From positions 1 to 38,789 of the forward strand of contig NZ_PHHC01000080.1 in assembly GCF_002930195.1 (NCBI RefSeq): DNA of 38,789 bases, given 5' to 3'. Below are positions 10,519-19,961 of the stretch, piece by piece. The number at the start of each line of letters is the position of its first letter. Within the stretch, counting starts at the first letter, position 1. The notes beneath the pieces were generated by a model that was given only the letters and a program-made list of their open reading frames with translations, was not told where the DNA came from and searched no databases. This DNA is from Holospora curviuscula. Its GTDB lineage: Bacteria > Pseudomonadota > Alphaproteobacteria > Holosporales > Holosporaceae. The translations under genes and the position numbers were made by a program.

Positions 10519-10546
10519 ATTCTCCAGGGAGACTGGAGAATTTTTT
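10519..10546. terminator. rho-independent terminator, probably bidirectional
   Basis: attctccag at 10519-10527 pairs perfectly with ctggagaat at 10533-10541 across a 5-base loop. On the plus strand it is followed by six Ts; on the minus strand by aac then five Ts. It lies about 15 bases past the stop of the minus-strand gene ending at 10561, for which it is the likely terminator. Confidence 0.75.
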
Positions 10547-10560
10547 CATTAGACGCTAAA

Positions 10561-12066
10561 TTACGTTTTGGGTGTGTTGGGATCTAAATTTTCTTGTGCC
10601 TCTTGCTGAATCACTCTCCAAGGTGTCCTTGTTTGAACTTGTTGCCCTGGCTGTTGAACTTGTTGCCCTGGCTGTTGAACTTGGCGTTGGGCGTTTATTT
10701 TTTGCTCTTGGGGCAGTAGTCTTAGTTTTTCCCAAAAATTTTTAATATGTGTTATTTCCACACACGTTTGATCAGTGTACTCAGCGCCACACTTTGATAA
10801 ACATTTCCACGCGATCTGTTGTTTCGTCTCTCGATCAATGCTTGTTAGGGCTATTTCTTTGTCTGCAGTATAGAAAGCATTTTCTAAAGAAATAACTGAT
10901 CTTAAAAAACGCCATTTTTCTGCATCTTCTTGATTTTCGAGGAATAGTCCAGTTACGTTACGGATAATTTTTTCAAATTTTGGAAGCTTTTTTTTAATCT
11001 TTTCATCTTTACCCAATCTTTTTTCAACTTCTTCACCGGTATCGTTCATGACCGGTGCAGCATACCCATCACTTTCTGCATCATAACTAAACGCAGTGAA
11101 TACTATGCTACGAAGTGTTTTTTTTACTTCCATTTCTTGAGTAGGCTCAAAAAATTTAGGGAACTTTATCGTGGTTAAAGGACTTCCTAGAACGTGGAAC
11201 ACGTTTTCTATTCTGCTAGAAATTTCTTTTCCCTCTTCATTTAAATAAGAGGTAAACAATGGAATCCATTTTTGCAATTGTGGTAAATGCTGTGTATTTA
11301 CCCCCCACATATTAAGACAAGTTTGCACAGAATTTTCAAAAGCTCTTTCTTGATGTTCAGATGCTTCATCTTGGGGCAGTATAGGAGATTCTTCTTGGAA
11401 GTTTTTTGGTGGAATCCTTTTTAGAACTTTTGGGTCAGTTAGAATCTGTTGGTCTTCTTGAACTGTAGGAATGATTTGAAATTTTTCCAGTGTTTGCCAA
11501 AAATTTTTAATGTGTACCACCTCTACATAATGTGGAGTAGTGTACTGGGCTCCACATTTTGATAAACATTTCCACGCAATGTGTTGTTTTATATCTTCAT
11601 TAATGTTTTTGAGAGCAATCTGTTTGTCTTCAGGATAAGCGGCATCTTCTAAAGCAAGAACTGATCTCAAAAAGCGCCATCTTACTGAATCTTCTGGATT
11701 GTCAACGAACAATCCAGTTATTTTACGAACAATTTTTTCAAATTTTGGAAGCTTCTTTTTGTTCTCAACATCATTACGTACGCTTTTTTCCATGTCTTCA
11801 CCTGTATTTTTCATAATGGGGGAAGGATGTATAGCGCTTTTTGAATCGTATTTAAACGCAGTGAATACTATGTTACGAAATGCCTTTTTCATTTCTATAC
11901 TTTGATTAAGCTGTAGGGTATCGATTACACTCCCCACTAAGCTTGAAACTGCTTTTCCTTCTTCGTTCAGATAGGGGGTTAACAAGGGAATCAATTTTGT
12001 TAGCCCTCCAAAACACGTAGTGTTTACTATTATCGTGAATGCTAAAGTACACTGTATTTTTCTCAT
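10561..12066 (-). CDS. secreted protein with internal tandem duplication (family A), unknown function
   Basis: 501 residues; not recognised as any known family. Residues 1-20 look like a signal peptide (basic start M-R-K, then a hydrophobic stretch). Residues 25-196 and 267-449 are two copies of one domain: both carry P-Y/S-Y-L-N-E-E-G-K, a block ending F-T-A-F-x-Y-D, K-K-K-L-P-K-F-E-K-I, W-R-F-L-R-S-V, I-A-W-K-C-L-S-K-C-G-A and H-I-K-N-F-W. Each copy keeps a C-x3-C pair. A linker (197-266) separates them. After the second copy comes a Q-Q-P-G-Q-Q-V repeat (463-476) encoded by a perfect 21-base repeat. The ATG at 12066 has an AGGAG site 8 bases upstream. A sigma70-like promoter and a hairpin terminator bracket the gene, so it is monocistronic. 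Export and a host-facing role are inference. Confidence 0.8.
   Translation of the reverse strand: MRKIQCTLAFTIIVNTTCFGGLTKLIPLLTPYLNEEGKAVSSLVGSVIDTLQLNQSIEMKKAFRNIVFTAFKYDSKSAIHPSPIMKNTGEDMEKSVRNDVENKKKLPKFEKIVRKITGLFVDNPEDSVRWRFLRSVLALEDAAYPEDKQIALKNINEDIKQHIAWKCLSKCGAQYTTPHYVEVVHIKNFWQTLEKFQIIPTVQEDQQILTDPKVLKRIPPKNFQEESPILPQDEASEHQERAFENSVQTCLNMWGVNTQHLPQLQKWIPLFTSYLNEEGKEISSRIENVFHVLGSPLTTIKFPKFFEPTQEMEVKKTLRSIVFTAFSYDAESDGYAAPVMNDTGEEVEKRLGKDEKIKKKLPKFEKIIRNVTGLFLENQEDAEKWRFLRSVISLENAFYTADKEIALTSIDRETKQQIAWKCLSKCGAEYTDQTCVEITHIKNFWEKLRLLPQEQKINAQRQVQQPGQQVQQPGQQVQTRTPWRVIQQEAQENLDPNTPKT
10639..10680. repeat. two tandem copies of a 21-base unit
   Basis: The unit ccctggctgttgaacttgttg and its following copy encode, on the minus strand, the repeated heptapeptide Q-Q-P-G-Q-Q-V near the C-terminus of the family A protein. 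Such in-frame units can gain or lose copies by slippage without breaking the gene. Confidence 0.7.
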
Positions 12067-12098
12067 TATGGTGCTCCTGAAATAGAACTATGAGTACT

Positions 12099-12127
12099 GG
12101 TATACCTCAAAAAATAATGTTACTCAA
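12099..12127 (-). promoter_or_regulatory. sigma70-like promoter of the family A gene
   Basis: On the minus strand TTGAGT (12122-12127), a 17-base spacer and TATACC (12099-12104), about 35 bases upstream of the ATG at 12066. Four of six bases match consensus in each box or better, with optimal spacing. Confidence 0.5.
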
Positions 12128-12339
12128 CGCGTTAAGCGAGAATTAATGTGTATTGTAAATTTTTTCATATTACACATATTTTCTTAATGGTGCACTTTTA
12201 AAGAAGTTTTGAAAGAATTAGAGTATCTTCAAAGACACTTAACTCGTTTGTTTAACGTATAGAAGCGGAAGGTGTTCAGCACATTTAACGGAAACACACA
12301 GTACCGGGACACGTGGTGTATATTGTAGTGCATATAATG

Positions 12340-12412
12340 TGCCGGGTATTGGATTCGAACCAACGACCTACTGATTACAAATCAGTCGCTCTACCTACTG
12401 AGCTAACCCGGC
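12340..12412 (-). tRNA. tRNA-Thr(UGU)
   Basis: On the minus strand the 73 nt fold as a complete cloverleaf: acceptor GCCGGGT/ACCCGGC, D stem GCTC/GAGC, anticodon stem ACTGA/TCAGT around loop TTTGTAA (anticodon TGT), T arm GTTGG-TTCGAAT-CCAAT and discriminator A. CCA is not encoded. No other tRNA adjoins it. Confidence 0.95.
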
Positions 12413-13026
12413 AGAAATTTGAGTGTACTAAAAAAATTATAAAAAAACAATCAATTTTTACCCAAGGCTTATAGTCCACTGATAAAAAGAGAAGACACTG
12501 TTTCCTTTAAAAATGTTTTTTTGCTTTCAGTGCTGCCGAACAGTGCTTCTAAGTAGTTAATATTATAATATACATGACGAATTTACTTTGAAAAGATTAA
12601 AAAATAAAATAAGAGTGTATTGGAACTATTGTTCAGATTGTTAGACCGGGTGCGTAAGCCTAATTTGAGGGATTAGTGGATAGAGGAGAGTGGTTTTAAT
12701 CATAATACTTTTTAAATGTGGCAAAATCTGTTTATGAGAGTAACTGTGCTAGCAATTATTATGAATTTAATATTTTTACCTATCTATTTACCAGACTTAA
12801 ATTTTATAGGGACATGCTGGGTTAATATGAAACGATGTATTAAGAATAGAATTACAGAATCAATATGAGGTTATAAGCTGCTTTTTTTCTCTACCTAGTA
12901 CAATATGATTTACTATAGTTATTTTCATTCCCCAGAACTATTTAGGATGATACTGTAGCTTCAATTTTGTTTATTTTATAATAGTGTATTATAATGTGTA
13001 AAATTTTATCCTAATACAGGATTTGT
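12413..13026. other. spacer between tRNA-Thr and uvrA, holding their divergent upstream regions
   Basis: No gene recognised. On the minus strand TTGGGT (12460-12465), 18 bases, TATAAT (12436-12441) could drive tRNA-Thr. The remainder is AT-rich with stops in all frames; the uvrA promoter candidate lies at the right end. Confidence 0.45.
12967..12995 (+). promoter_or_regulatory. candidate uvrA promoter
   Basis: TTGTTT (12967-12972), 17-base spacer and a perfect TATAAT (12990-12995), 31 bases before the uvrA ATG. A second TATAAT at 12977-12982 has no acceptable -35. The ribosome binding site AGGA precedes the ATG. No LexA-box-like CTG-N10-CAG was seen here. Confidence 0.4.
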
Positions 13027-15573
13027 ATGTCAATACTAGATACCCGAACTGTGATTTGCATTAGCGGTGCGCGTCAACACAACTTAAAAAATATTTCTTT
13101 GTCTATTCCTAAAGATAAACTTGTGGTAATCACAGGTCCCAGCGGTTCTGGAAAATCCTCTTTAGCTTTTGATACGTTGTATGCAGAAGGACAGAGAAAA
13201 TATGTAGAAAGTCTATCCGTGTATGCACGGCAATTTTTAGATATGATGCCAAAGCCGGAAGTGGACGCCATTTCTGGGCTGTGTCCAGCGATTTCCATTG
13301 AACAAAAATCTGTTTCTCACAATCCACGCTCTACTGTGGGAACTGTAACTGAAATTTACGACTATTTGCGTTTGTTATTTGCTCGGCTGGGCAAAGTATA
13401 TTCTCCAGCTACAGGAATGTGTATTGAGCCTCAATCTGCTAGTCAAATGGTAGAACGTATCTTAACATTGCCTTTCAATGGAAGGTATGCGCTTTTGGCA
13501 CCGATAGCTCGAGGTGAAAAAGGAGAATTTAAGGCTATTTTTACTTCTTTAAAAAAACAGGGCTATGCAAAAGTTAAAGTCGATGATCAATTTTATGATA
13601 TCGAGGATGTACCTAAGTTGCAAAAACGTACTATGCACGATATTTTTGCCGTAGTACATCGCTTTCGTATTCCCCCTCAAGATAGTAATAGCGAGTTTTT
13701 ACACACCTTAACACAAAGCGTAGAACAGGCATTACGCCTTGGAAATCAATATATTGTGGTAGAACCTTTGGACCAAAGTGACCATCCTAAACTTCATCTC
13801 TCAGGGTCTATGAGCTGCCCTGTCTCGGGATTTAGTTTACCAGAAGTGGAGCCTAGGCTTTTTTCATTTAACAGTCCATATGGTGCGTGCTCTTTGTGTG
13901 ATGGATTGGGCGTTCTTTCTTTTGGGACAGTGGGGGAAGAAGAGGAGGGAGAAGATGTTCCTGTATGTTTTAAATGTCATGGAAATAGACTGAGCGAAGC
14001 AGCGCTGTGTGTTAAAATTCGCGATGTTCATATCGCCCATGTAGGGCAATGGTCATTAACGCATCTATTGGACTGGATTCATCAGCTCGAGCCAGAAATA
14101 GAGGATGAAAAACGTATTATTAGCACACCTATTTTACGAGAAATTAAAAGTCGACTACAGTTTTTAATCGATGTGGGATTGAGTTATCTTGCACTGTCCC
14201 GAGCCTCTAGTACTTTGTCTGGTGGTGAAACTCAGCGTATTCGGCTCGCGTCTCAAATTGGATCGGGATTAACAGGGGTGTTGTATGTTTTGGATGAGCC
14301 ATCCATTGGACTACACCAACGGGATAACGATCGTTTAATTCGGACTTTACATCGACTGAGAGACTTAGGTAATACAGTTATTGTGGTGGAACATGACGAA
14401 GATACCATCCGTCATGCAGATCACGTGGTGGATATGGGGCCGGGCGCAGGGTATCTGGGGGGAGAGATAGTGGCACAAGGTACACCTCAAGAAATCGAAG
14501 CCCATAGGGATAGCTTGACTGGTGCTTACTTGAGAAGAGAAAAATGGATTCCTGTTCCTGAAACGCTGCGTCCTGGGCAAAGCAATAAGGTGCTCTGTGT
14601 TGTGGGCGCTAAAATTAATAATCTAAAAAATCTTACCGTTTCGTTTCCTTTGGGAAAAATGATTGGTGTAGCTGGAGTGTCTGGAAGTGGTAAGTCTTCC
14701 TTAGTGATGGATACTTTGTGCAAAGGGGTTCGATATGTGAATCAACACCGCAGTTTAGAAGGTATATGCCAGGAAATCTCTGGCATTGAATGGATTGATA
14801 AACTCATTGAAATGGATCAATCGCCCATTGGTCGCACGCCGCGCTCCAATGTGGCGACGTACACGGGCTTGTTTACCTTGATTCGAGAGTGGTTTGCGAT
14901 TTTGCCAGAATCTAAAATACGAGGATATACTCCAAGTCGTTTTTCCTTTAATGTACAGGGGGGGCGCTGTGAGCACTGTAAAGGGGATGGCGTTTTATGC
15001 ATTGAAATGCATTTTTTACCGAATGTTTACGTAACCTGTACCCAATGTCAAGGACAACGCTATAATGGTCCTACACTGGAAGTACACTATAAAGGGAAAA
15101 GTATTGGTGATATTTTGTGCATGTCCGTAACAGAAGCGCTCTCTTTTTTTCAAGATATTGCCTCTATTCATAAACGTTTGTCCGTGATTGAAAGCGTAGG
15201 ATTAGGATACGTACGCATTGGGCAGGGGGCACCTACCCTTTCGGGAGGAGAGGCACAACGGGTTAAATTAGCTAAAGAGCTCATGAAGCGTAGCACTGGA
15301 AAGACGTTATATATTTTAGATGAGCCTACTACTGGCCTTCACTTTGATGATGTACGCCAACTGCTAGAACTTTTGCATCGATTGGCGGATCAAGGAAATA
15401 CTCTAGTGATTATAGAGCACAATCTTGATGTGCTTAAAACTTTGGATTGGATTATCGACGTGGGGCCAGAAGGGGGAGAAGCAGGAGGGTATATCGTGGT
15501 GGAAGGAACTCCAAAAACTATCAGCGAATGTACCCAAAGCTATACTGGTTCTCATCTTTTGTCCTATCTTTAA
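13027..15573 (+). CDS. uvrA: excinuclease ABC subunit A, internally shortened
   Basis: DNA damage-sensing ATPase of nucleotide excision repair. Two ABC modules: Walker [10 protein letters not shown] at 37-45 and G-V-S-G-S-G-K-S-S at 550-558, signature L-S-G-G-E at 397-401 and 738-742, Walker B regions L-D-E-P-S and L-D-E-P-T, and the C-terminal zinc module C648-x2-C651-x19-C671-x2-C674. The first zinc module reads C-P-V-S, lacking one Cys, as I recall is usual in Alphaproteobacteria. Length is 848, against about 940-970 for normal UvrA. The gap is at residues 295-312: after C-D-G-L-G the protein jumps through a short acidic linker (G-E-E-E-E-G-E-D) to C-F-K-C-H-G-N-R-L, removing roughly 90-110 residues of the insertion in ATPase module I. 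The frame is intact and all motifs are conserved, so it probably functions. Confidence 0.95.
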   Translation: MSILDTRTVICISGARQHNLKNISLSIPKDKLVVITGPSGSGKSSLAFDTLYAEGQRKYVESLSVYARQFLDMMPKPEVDAISGLCPAISIEQKSVSHNPRSTVGTVTEIYDYLRLLFARLGKVYSPATGMCIEPQSASQMVERILTLPFNGRYALLAPIARGEKGEFKAIFTSLKKQGYAKVKVDDQFYDIEDVPKLQKRTMHDIFAVVHRFRIPPQDSNSEFLHTLTQSVEQALRLGNQYIVVEPLDQSDHPKLHLSGSMSCPVSGFSLPEVEPRLFSFNSPYGACSLCDGLGVLSFGTVGEEEEGEDVPVCFKCHGNRLSEAALCVKIRDVHIAHVGQWSLTHLLDWIHQLEPEIEDEKRIISTPILREIKSRLQFLIDVGLSYLALSRASSTLSGGETQRIRLASQIGSGLTGVLYVLDEPSIGLHQRDNDRLIRTLHRLRDLGNTVIVVEHDEDTIRHADHVVDMGPGAGYLGGEIVAQGTPQEIEAHRDSLTGAYLRREKWIPVPETLRPGQSNKVLCVVGAKINNLKNLTVSFPLGKMIGVAGVSGSGKSSLVMDTLCKGVRYVNQHRSLEGICQEISGIEWIDKLIEMDQSPIGRTPRSNVATYTGLFTLIREWFAILPESKIRGYTPSRFSFNVQGGRCEHCKGDGVLCIEMHFLPNVYVTCTQCQGQRYNGPTLEVHYKGKSIGDILCMSVTEALSFFQDIASIHKRLSVIESVGLGYVRIGQGAPTLSGGEAQRVKLAKELMKRSTGKTLYILDEPTTGLHFDDVRQLLELLHRLADQGNTLVIIEHNLDVLKTLDWIIDVGPEGGEAGGYIVVEGTPKTISECTQSYTGSHLLSYL

Positions 15574-15712
15574 AAGGATCCCTTCAGAATAAATCTCAGG
15601 GGATAGGACAGGGGACTATGTTTCCGTTGCCAGTCCAAGAATGTTGAATCAGGGGGTATTTTGAGTTTAATGTATACTGTTTTTTCTTTTAAGCCAAAGT
15701 ATTTTTCTAAAT

Positions 15713-16985
15713 TCATTGAACTTTATTTGATAAATGCTTTAGTGTCTCGTTAAGCTTTTGATGGTGTTGTTTAAAATAGTCAATCTGTTTTCTAAATTGA
15801 TTGTAAAAATTTTCTACATATTTTATCTGTTGAAAGTGTTTTGAAAAATTTAATGTATCTTCCTGAGGAAATTTGTTAAGAAATTTATCAAGAAATGTAC
15901 AAAATCTTTTGAGAGTAAATTCATATTGAGCCTGAGCATCCGAACTATCTGAGAGCCTTAAATTCTGCTACTCCTGTTCTGGCTGATAAGTTATGAGATT
16001 CCATGCATCTGGAGTATGCGCATTGAGAAGAGACTGTGTTTTTTGAGAATCTATGAAAGTCCATTCGCCTGAAGCATGAGCATTCGGAAGCGTGCTGTTT
16101 GTTATAATCTTAAGGTTAGTTATGATTAGACCTATCTCATGATAAAATTGTTCTAAATAGTTAATTTGTGCTTTATTGTGTTTAATGTTAACAATAAAAC
16201 TTCCAATTTCTTCTTGAAAGATATTAGAACAGTTGAGAAATTTTTGTGAAGCACTATTCCTATCCGCAGCATGACCTTCACGTAACGTGTTGCAAGTATC
16301 TTGGTAAATACCATATTGCTTACACTGATCCTGAAAAAAATTTACAATTTTTTCATTAAGATTTCTAATTAAATCTTTTATTGAGGACGGTATTATTTGG
16401 AAAATATTTATTGAGGACGTCGAAGTACAAGAAAGTATTTTTATCTTTGGGTTTGATTGCTCAAGATTTTCAACGGGACAGTTTGCTCTACTGTGAGTAC
16501 TGTTGATGTTTGACGCTCCAAAGACCGCCGCTATGATTAACTCTAGTTCATGAATAGATCTATTGTGTTGGAGAAGCATATTTTTCAATTTTTTTTTAAT
16601 GGCATCATTTAGGGTTGGGTATTGATTTCGAAGACTTTTTGCTCTAACAATGATTTGCTGGGATTCTGCATGGCTCGGAAATAATGACTCAAAGTTTTCT
16701 TTATCAAGTTTATAATTTTCATTAAAGAAATCTTCGAAATCTGTGCCACCTACAAAGCTTAAGATATCGACCCTTGCCTTACTGCTTTCCTTCTTCATTT
16801 CTATTATTTTTTTTATCGTCATTATGAATGTTTGAATAAACTCATTGAATTTCTCTTTTGCAATATGGGGAAGTACTGTGTTCACAACAGAATCTTCAAT
16901 TGCTTTCCAATCATTCTGGTTTATTTTACCTTTTTGAACTTTGTCAAGTTCAGTGAAAAAGATTAGTACATTTTGATTTTTTTCT
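15713..16985 (-). pseudogene. broken family B gene (paralogue of the gene at 24474-25898)
   Basis: On the minus strand one frame runs from about 16985 to TGA at 15713-15715 with a single in-frame TAG at 15968-15970. It parallels the intact family B protein throughout: I-N-Q-N-D-W-K-A-I against I-K-Q-K-D-W-Q-E-I; D-F-E-D-F-F-N-E-N-Y against D-F-D-C-Y-F-T-R-V-Y; L-L-Q-H-N-R against L-L-K-H-N-R; A-A-V-F-G against G-A-I-F-G; and, beyond the TAG, K-Q-I-D-Y-F-K-Q-H-H-Q-K-L against K-K-I-K-N-F-K-K-C-H-Q-I-L. The 5' end, including the start and any signal peptide, is missing: homology stops at the boundary of an IS4-family relic. A GTG at 16885 would open a 305-residue product, but without export signal or C-terminus, so I call it dead. 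Confidence 0.75.
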
Positions 16986-16989
16986 TCTT

Positions 16990-18165
16990 CTCAGTAACTC
17001 GGTGAAATAAAAACAAAAAGTGTATAATCTCGATTATCGAAAAAGAGGTATACATCATGGTTTCAGTCAACGAGTTAAAGCGCATTTTAAAGCCATATTT
17101 CAAAATCGACAATAGGCGTCTTGATTGCTTAACCCAAATGTTAGGTGCGCTTATCACTGTTCGCACAGTTAATCTTGTCGAATTAGCGCAAGCCATGATC
17201 ACTGGCGGTGTTTTCGATACAAGCGGATTAGGCGATTTTTAAAAGAATTTAATGCGTTCAGCTTTGAGACGCTATCAAAATTTATCGCGTAGTTTTTTAC
17301 CTTCTGGCGAAAAATGGCAGATTAGTATGGATAGGACGAATTGGAAATGGGGCCAAATCGATATTAATATTTTGATGGTATCAGTGGTTTGTGGCACTGT
17401 CGCTATCCCTGTTGTATGGAAATTTCTCCCCAAAAAGGGGAATTTAAATTTAGAAGAGCGCGTTGAAGTTGTTGAAAAATTTATTCATATTTTTGGAAGC
17501 TCGATCATAGTTGATTGAGTTGCAGACAGGGAGTTTTGCGGCAGAGAATGGTTCAAATGGCTGCAAGAAAAACAGATTCCATTTACAATTTGGATCAAGA
17601 AAAATACGCGAGTGGATAGCGCAAAGGGTAATACCGTCCACGTGCGCCCATTGTTTATCAACCTCAAACCAGGACAGATCCGTTATTTGAGAAATAAGAA
17701 AGATATTTTTGGCATACGCTTATGGTTAGCAGCTAGGCGAGCAGAAAATGGTGCGTGGGTCATTGTAGCAACCACTGATGATCCCGAAAATGCTTTGACG
17801 AGATCCAAAAAAAGATGGAACATCGAAACACTTTTTGGTTTTTTAAAATCAAAGGGGGTTAATTTTGAAGACACACACGCTACATTCCCAGAACGCCTAC
17901 ATAATTTACTATCGATATTAACGATTGCTTTTTGTTTTGCGTACAAAATGAGTCAAATTGTAGTAAAGGAAGCCCCTATCAAAAAGAAAAAGCATGGTCG
18001 TTTGGAAAAAAGCGTGTTACGCGTTGGCTTGGATCTGCTGCGGGAATTATTTTTTAAAATTGATCGTTCGGTTAACAATTTCGTGAATGATATTGCGTCA
18101 ATTTTTAATCAAAACACTGTAATTGAGCGGGTATTTACAGGGAGATAAACTTTTGTCCTGTACAG
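16990..18165 (+). mobile_element. IS4-family insertion sequence relic
   Basis: The transposase frame begins at ATG 17057 with AAGAGG upstream and ends at TAA 18146-18148. Landmarks: S-M-D-R-T-N-W-K-W-G (first catalytic Asp, near 17327), A-D-R-E-F-C-G (second Asp, near 17533) and R-W-N-I-E-T-L-F-G-F-L-K-S-K-G (third acidic residue with the family Y/W-R-E-K-like region, near 17815). It is inactivated by TAA at 17240, TGA at 17516 and compensating frameshifts in between, where R-Y-K-R-I-R-R-F-L-K-E-F is read in another frame. Ends are approximate because I found no convincing terminal inverted repeat. It lies at the 5' break of the family B pseudogene. Confidence 0.75.
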
Positions 18166-18244
18166 AGAATTATTCTATAGTTAGCTTTTTATATATTAAT
18201 GAAAGCGGCATTGAGATCGATATTTGAAAAAATAAAGGAAAACT

Positions 18245-18520
18245 TATTGGTAAAAAAAAGTAGAAAGTATTACGAGCGAATAAATATTATAGCTGAGTAT
18301 ATTAATCATAAGCCAATAGCGCTCATGGTGTTTGTAGTAAAAAACGATTTGAAATCTTGGTTTCAGCGTTTTTGATAAACGACTTTCCTCTGAACAGGAT
18401 GTAATCATGGATAAGACGAAGAGATGGATTGAATCTACTGGATGTAGTGGTATTCTTCTTCCACCCTGGTCTTCTGACTTAAACCCCAAAAAGAAATTTT
18501 TGACTAATATGAAACGATAG
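18245..18520 (+). mobile_element. IS630-family transposase relic
   Basis: Two frames together rebuild the C-terminal half of an IS630 transposase: S-R-K-Y-Y-E-R-I-N-I-I-A-E-Y-I-N-H-K-P-I, F-Q-R-F-L-I-N-D-F-P, then after a frameshift D-V-I-M-D-K, E-S-T-G-C-S-G-I-L-L-P-P-W-S-S-D-L-N-P and N-M-K-R. The second catalytic Asp (I-M-D) and the L-P-P-x-S-x-D-L-N-P motif are recognisable; the N-terminal half is missing. Confidence 0.65.
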
Positions 18521-18819
18521 ATAACTACTCCATTTTATGGAGTGTACGGTGCCTTATTTTATTTCTTTAATACTCAAACCTAAACTTAATTTACGATATG
18601 CTTTTAAGGCTTGAAGGAGCATGAAAAAACTTAGCTCAAGAAAGTAAATTTTTTCGGATACCTAATTTTTGTCCTTAATCCGTATTGAAAAAGTTGTACA
18701 AAAATGAACTCTTGGAATAAAAAAGTAATTAGAGTAAAAAAAAAAATTATTATATTAGAAAAAGTTACCCTTATAAACTAAACCATACCAAATATAACAA
18801 AAGATTTTTCTTATAAGCT
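18521..18819. other. spacer downstream of pdhA
   Basis: AT-rich debris where pdhB would normally follow pdhA on the minus strand. No E1-beta sequence, other gene or clear terminator seen. Confidence 0.5.
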
Positions 18820-19860
18820 TCAGCCATGACTGGTATACACATGATCATCCAAAGCACTCACAAGAGGATACTGAGCAGTCTCTACCCACTGCAATATATC
18901 TTGCAGAAGATGTTTTACCTGAGTTTCTTGAAGAGCAATCTCTTCCAGTGTAACACCGTGAACCTGTTGAAGTGCCAGTTTTAAGTTTTTAATAGGATCT
19001 TTGTTTTTTTTTACGTGCTCCAAGGTCTCTTTAGACCGATAAGTTCCTGGATCCGACATAGAATGACCTTTAAATCGATGCGTTTGAATTTCTAAAACGA
19101 CAGGACCTTTTCTCTCACGAACTTCTGAAATTCGTTTTTTAACATGAGTAAAAACTTCAAAAAAATCATCTCCTTGACAGCAATATCCGGGAATACCAAA
19201 GGGGTTTCCCCGACTGTACAAGGCATTGGAATTTGCACAGCCTCTCTCTACAGAAGTTCCCATAGAATAGCCGTTATTTTCAATGACATAGAGAACAGGA
19301 AGATGCCACAGGGCAGCCATATTCATAGATTCAAAGAATTGCCCCTGATTGGCGGCACCGTCTCCAAAACATGCGATACATACTCCTCCATCCTGTCGAT
19401 ATTTGTGGGCAAATGCCAGACCAGTACCTAACGCAGAGGACGCCCCTACAATACCGTGACCTCCATAGAATTTATTTTGGGTGGAAAACAAGTGCATAGA
19501 CCCCCCTTTTCCTTTAGAAGACCCTCCGTCCATACCCAACAACTCTAACATAACTGCTTTGGCATCTGCACCACAAGCCAGCATATAACCGTGGCATCGA
19601 TATGCAGTAATGATACTGTCTACATCTACGTTACGGGCCCACTGTAAAGCCACCGGTATGGCTTCTTGCCCAATACAAAGATGGCAAAACCCTCGAATTC
19701 TGCCTTGGGCGTAAAAATCTGCACATCGCTCTTCAAACCTACGAATAAATAACATACTGAAAAATATTTTTAAGAGCTGTGAAGCGGAAAAACTCCAATC
19801 TTCATGTCCTAACACAGGATCTGAAGAGCGAGAAGAATAACTAATGTTTATGGTGTTCAT
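18820..19860 (-). CDS. pdhA: pyruvate dehydrogenase E1 component, alpha subunit
   Basis: Thiamine diphosphate-dependent alpha subunit of the heterotetrameric E1 that decarboxylates pyruvate for acetyl-CoA formation. 346 residues, the usual size. The ThDP motif G-D-G-A-A-N-Q-G is at 166-173 and closes with E-N-N at 194-196. The region A-Y-R-C-H-G-Y at 86-92 matches the family R-x-H-G-H, and the loop G-H-S-M-S-D-P-G-T-Y-R-S-K is intact. The ATG at 19860 lies close to the 5' side of tRNA-Gln. E1-beta (pdhB) normally follows in Alphaproteobacteria and is required for activity, but the downstream DNA holds only IS debris; the beta gene must be elsewhere if the complex works. Confidence 0.95.
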   Translation of the reverse strand: MNTINISYSSRSSDPVLGHEDWSFSASQLLKIFFSMLFIRRFEERCADFYAQGRIRGFCHLCIGQEAIPVALQWARNVDVDSIITAYRCHGYMLACGADAKAVMLELLGMDGGSSKGKGGSMHLFSTQNKFYGGHGIVGASSALGTGLAFAHKYRQDGGVCIACFGDGAANQGQFFESMNMAALWHLPVLYVIENNGYSMGTSVERGCANSNALYSRGNPFGIPGYCCQGDDFFEVFTHVKKRISEVRERKGPVVLEIQTHRFKGHSMSDPGTYRSKETLEHVKKNKDPIKNLKLALQQVHGVTLEEIALQETQVKHLLQDILQWVETAQYPLVSALDDHVYTSHG

Positions 19861-19879
19861 AAATAAAACTCTTAAACAG

Positions 19880-19951
19880 CTGGGGTGCTAGGATTCGAAC
19901 CTAGGGATGGCGGCACCAAAAGCCGCTGCCTTACCGCTTGGCTACACCCCA
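19880..19951 (-). tRNA. tRNA-Gln(UUG)
   Basis: 72 nt on the minus strand. Acceptor TGGGGTG/CACCCCA with discriminator G, anticodon stem GCGGC/GCCGC around TTTTGGT (anticodon TTG), T arm CTAGG-TTCGAAT-CCTAG. The weak U1-A72 pair and G73 are typical glutamine identity features. It lies 10 bases after the miaB stop and may be processed from the miaB transcript. Confidence 0.95.
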
Positions 19952-19961
19952 AAAACTTTTT

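Noticed and set aside
13074-15002. Several minus-strand open frames inside uvrA
   Set aside because: Antisense shadows of a clearly conserved gene.
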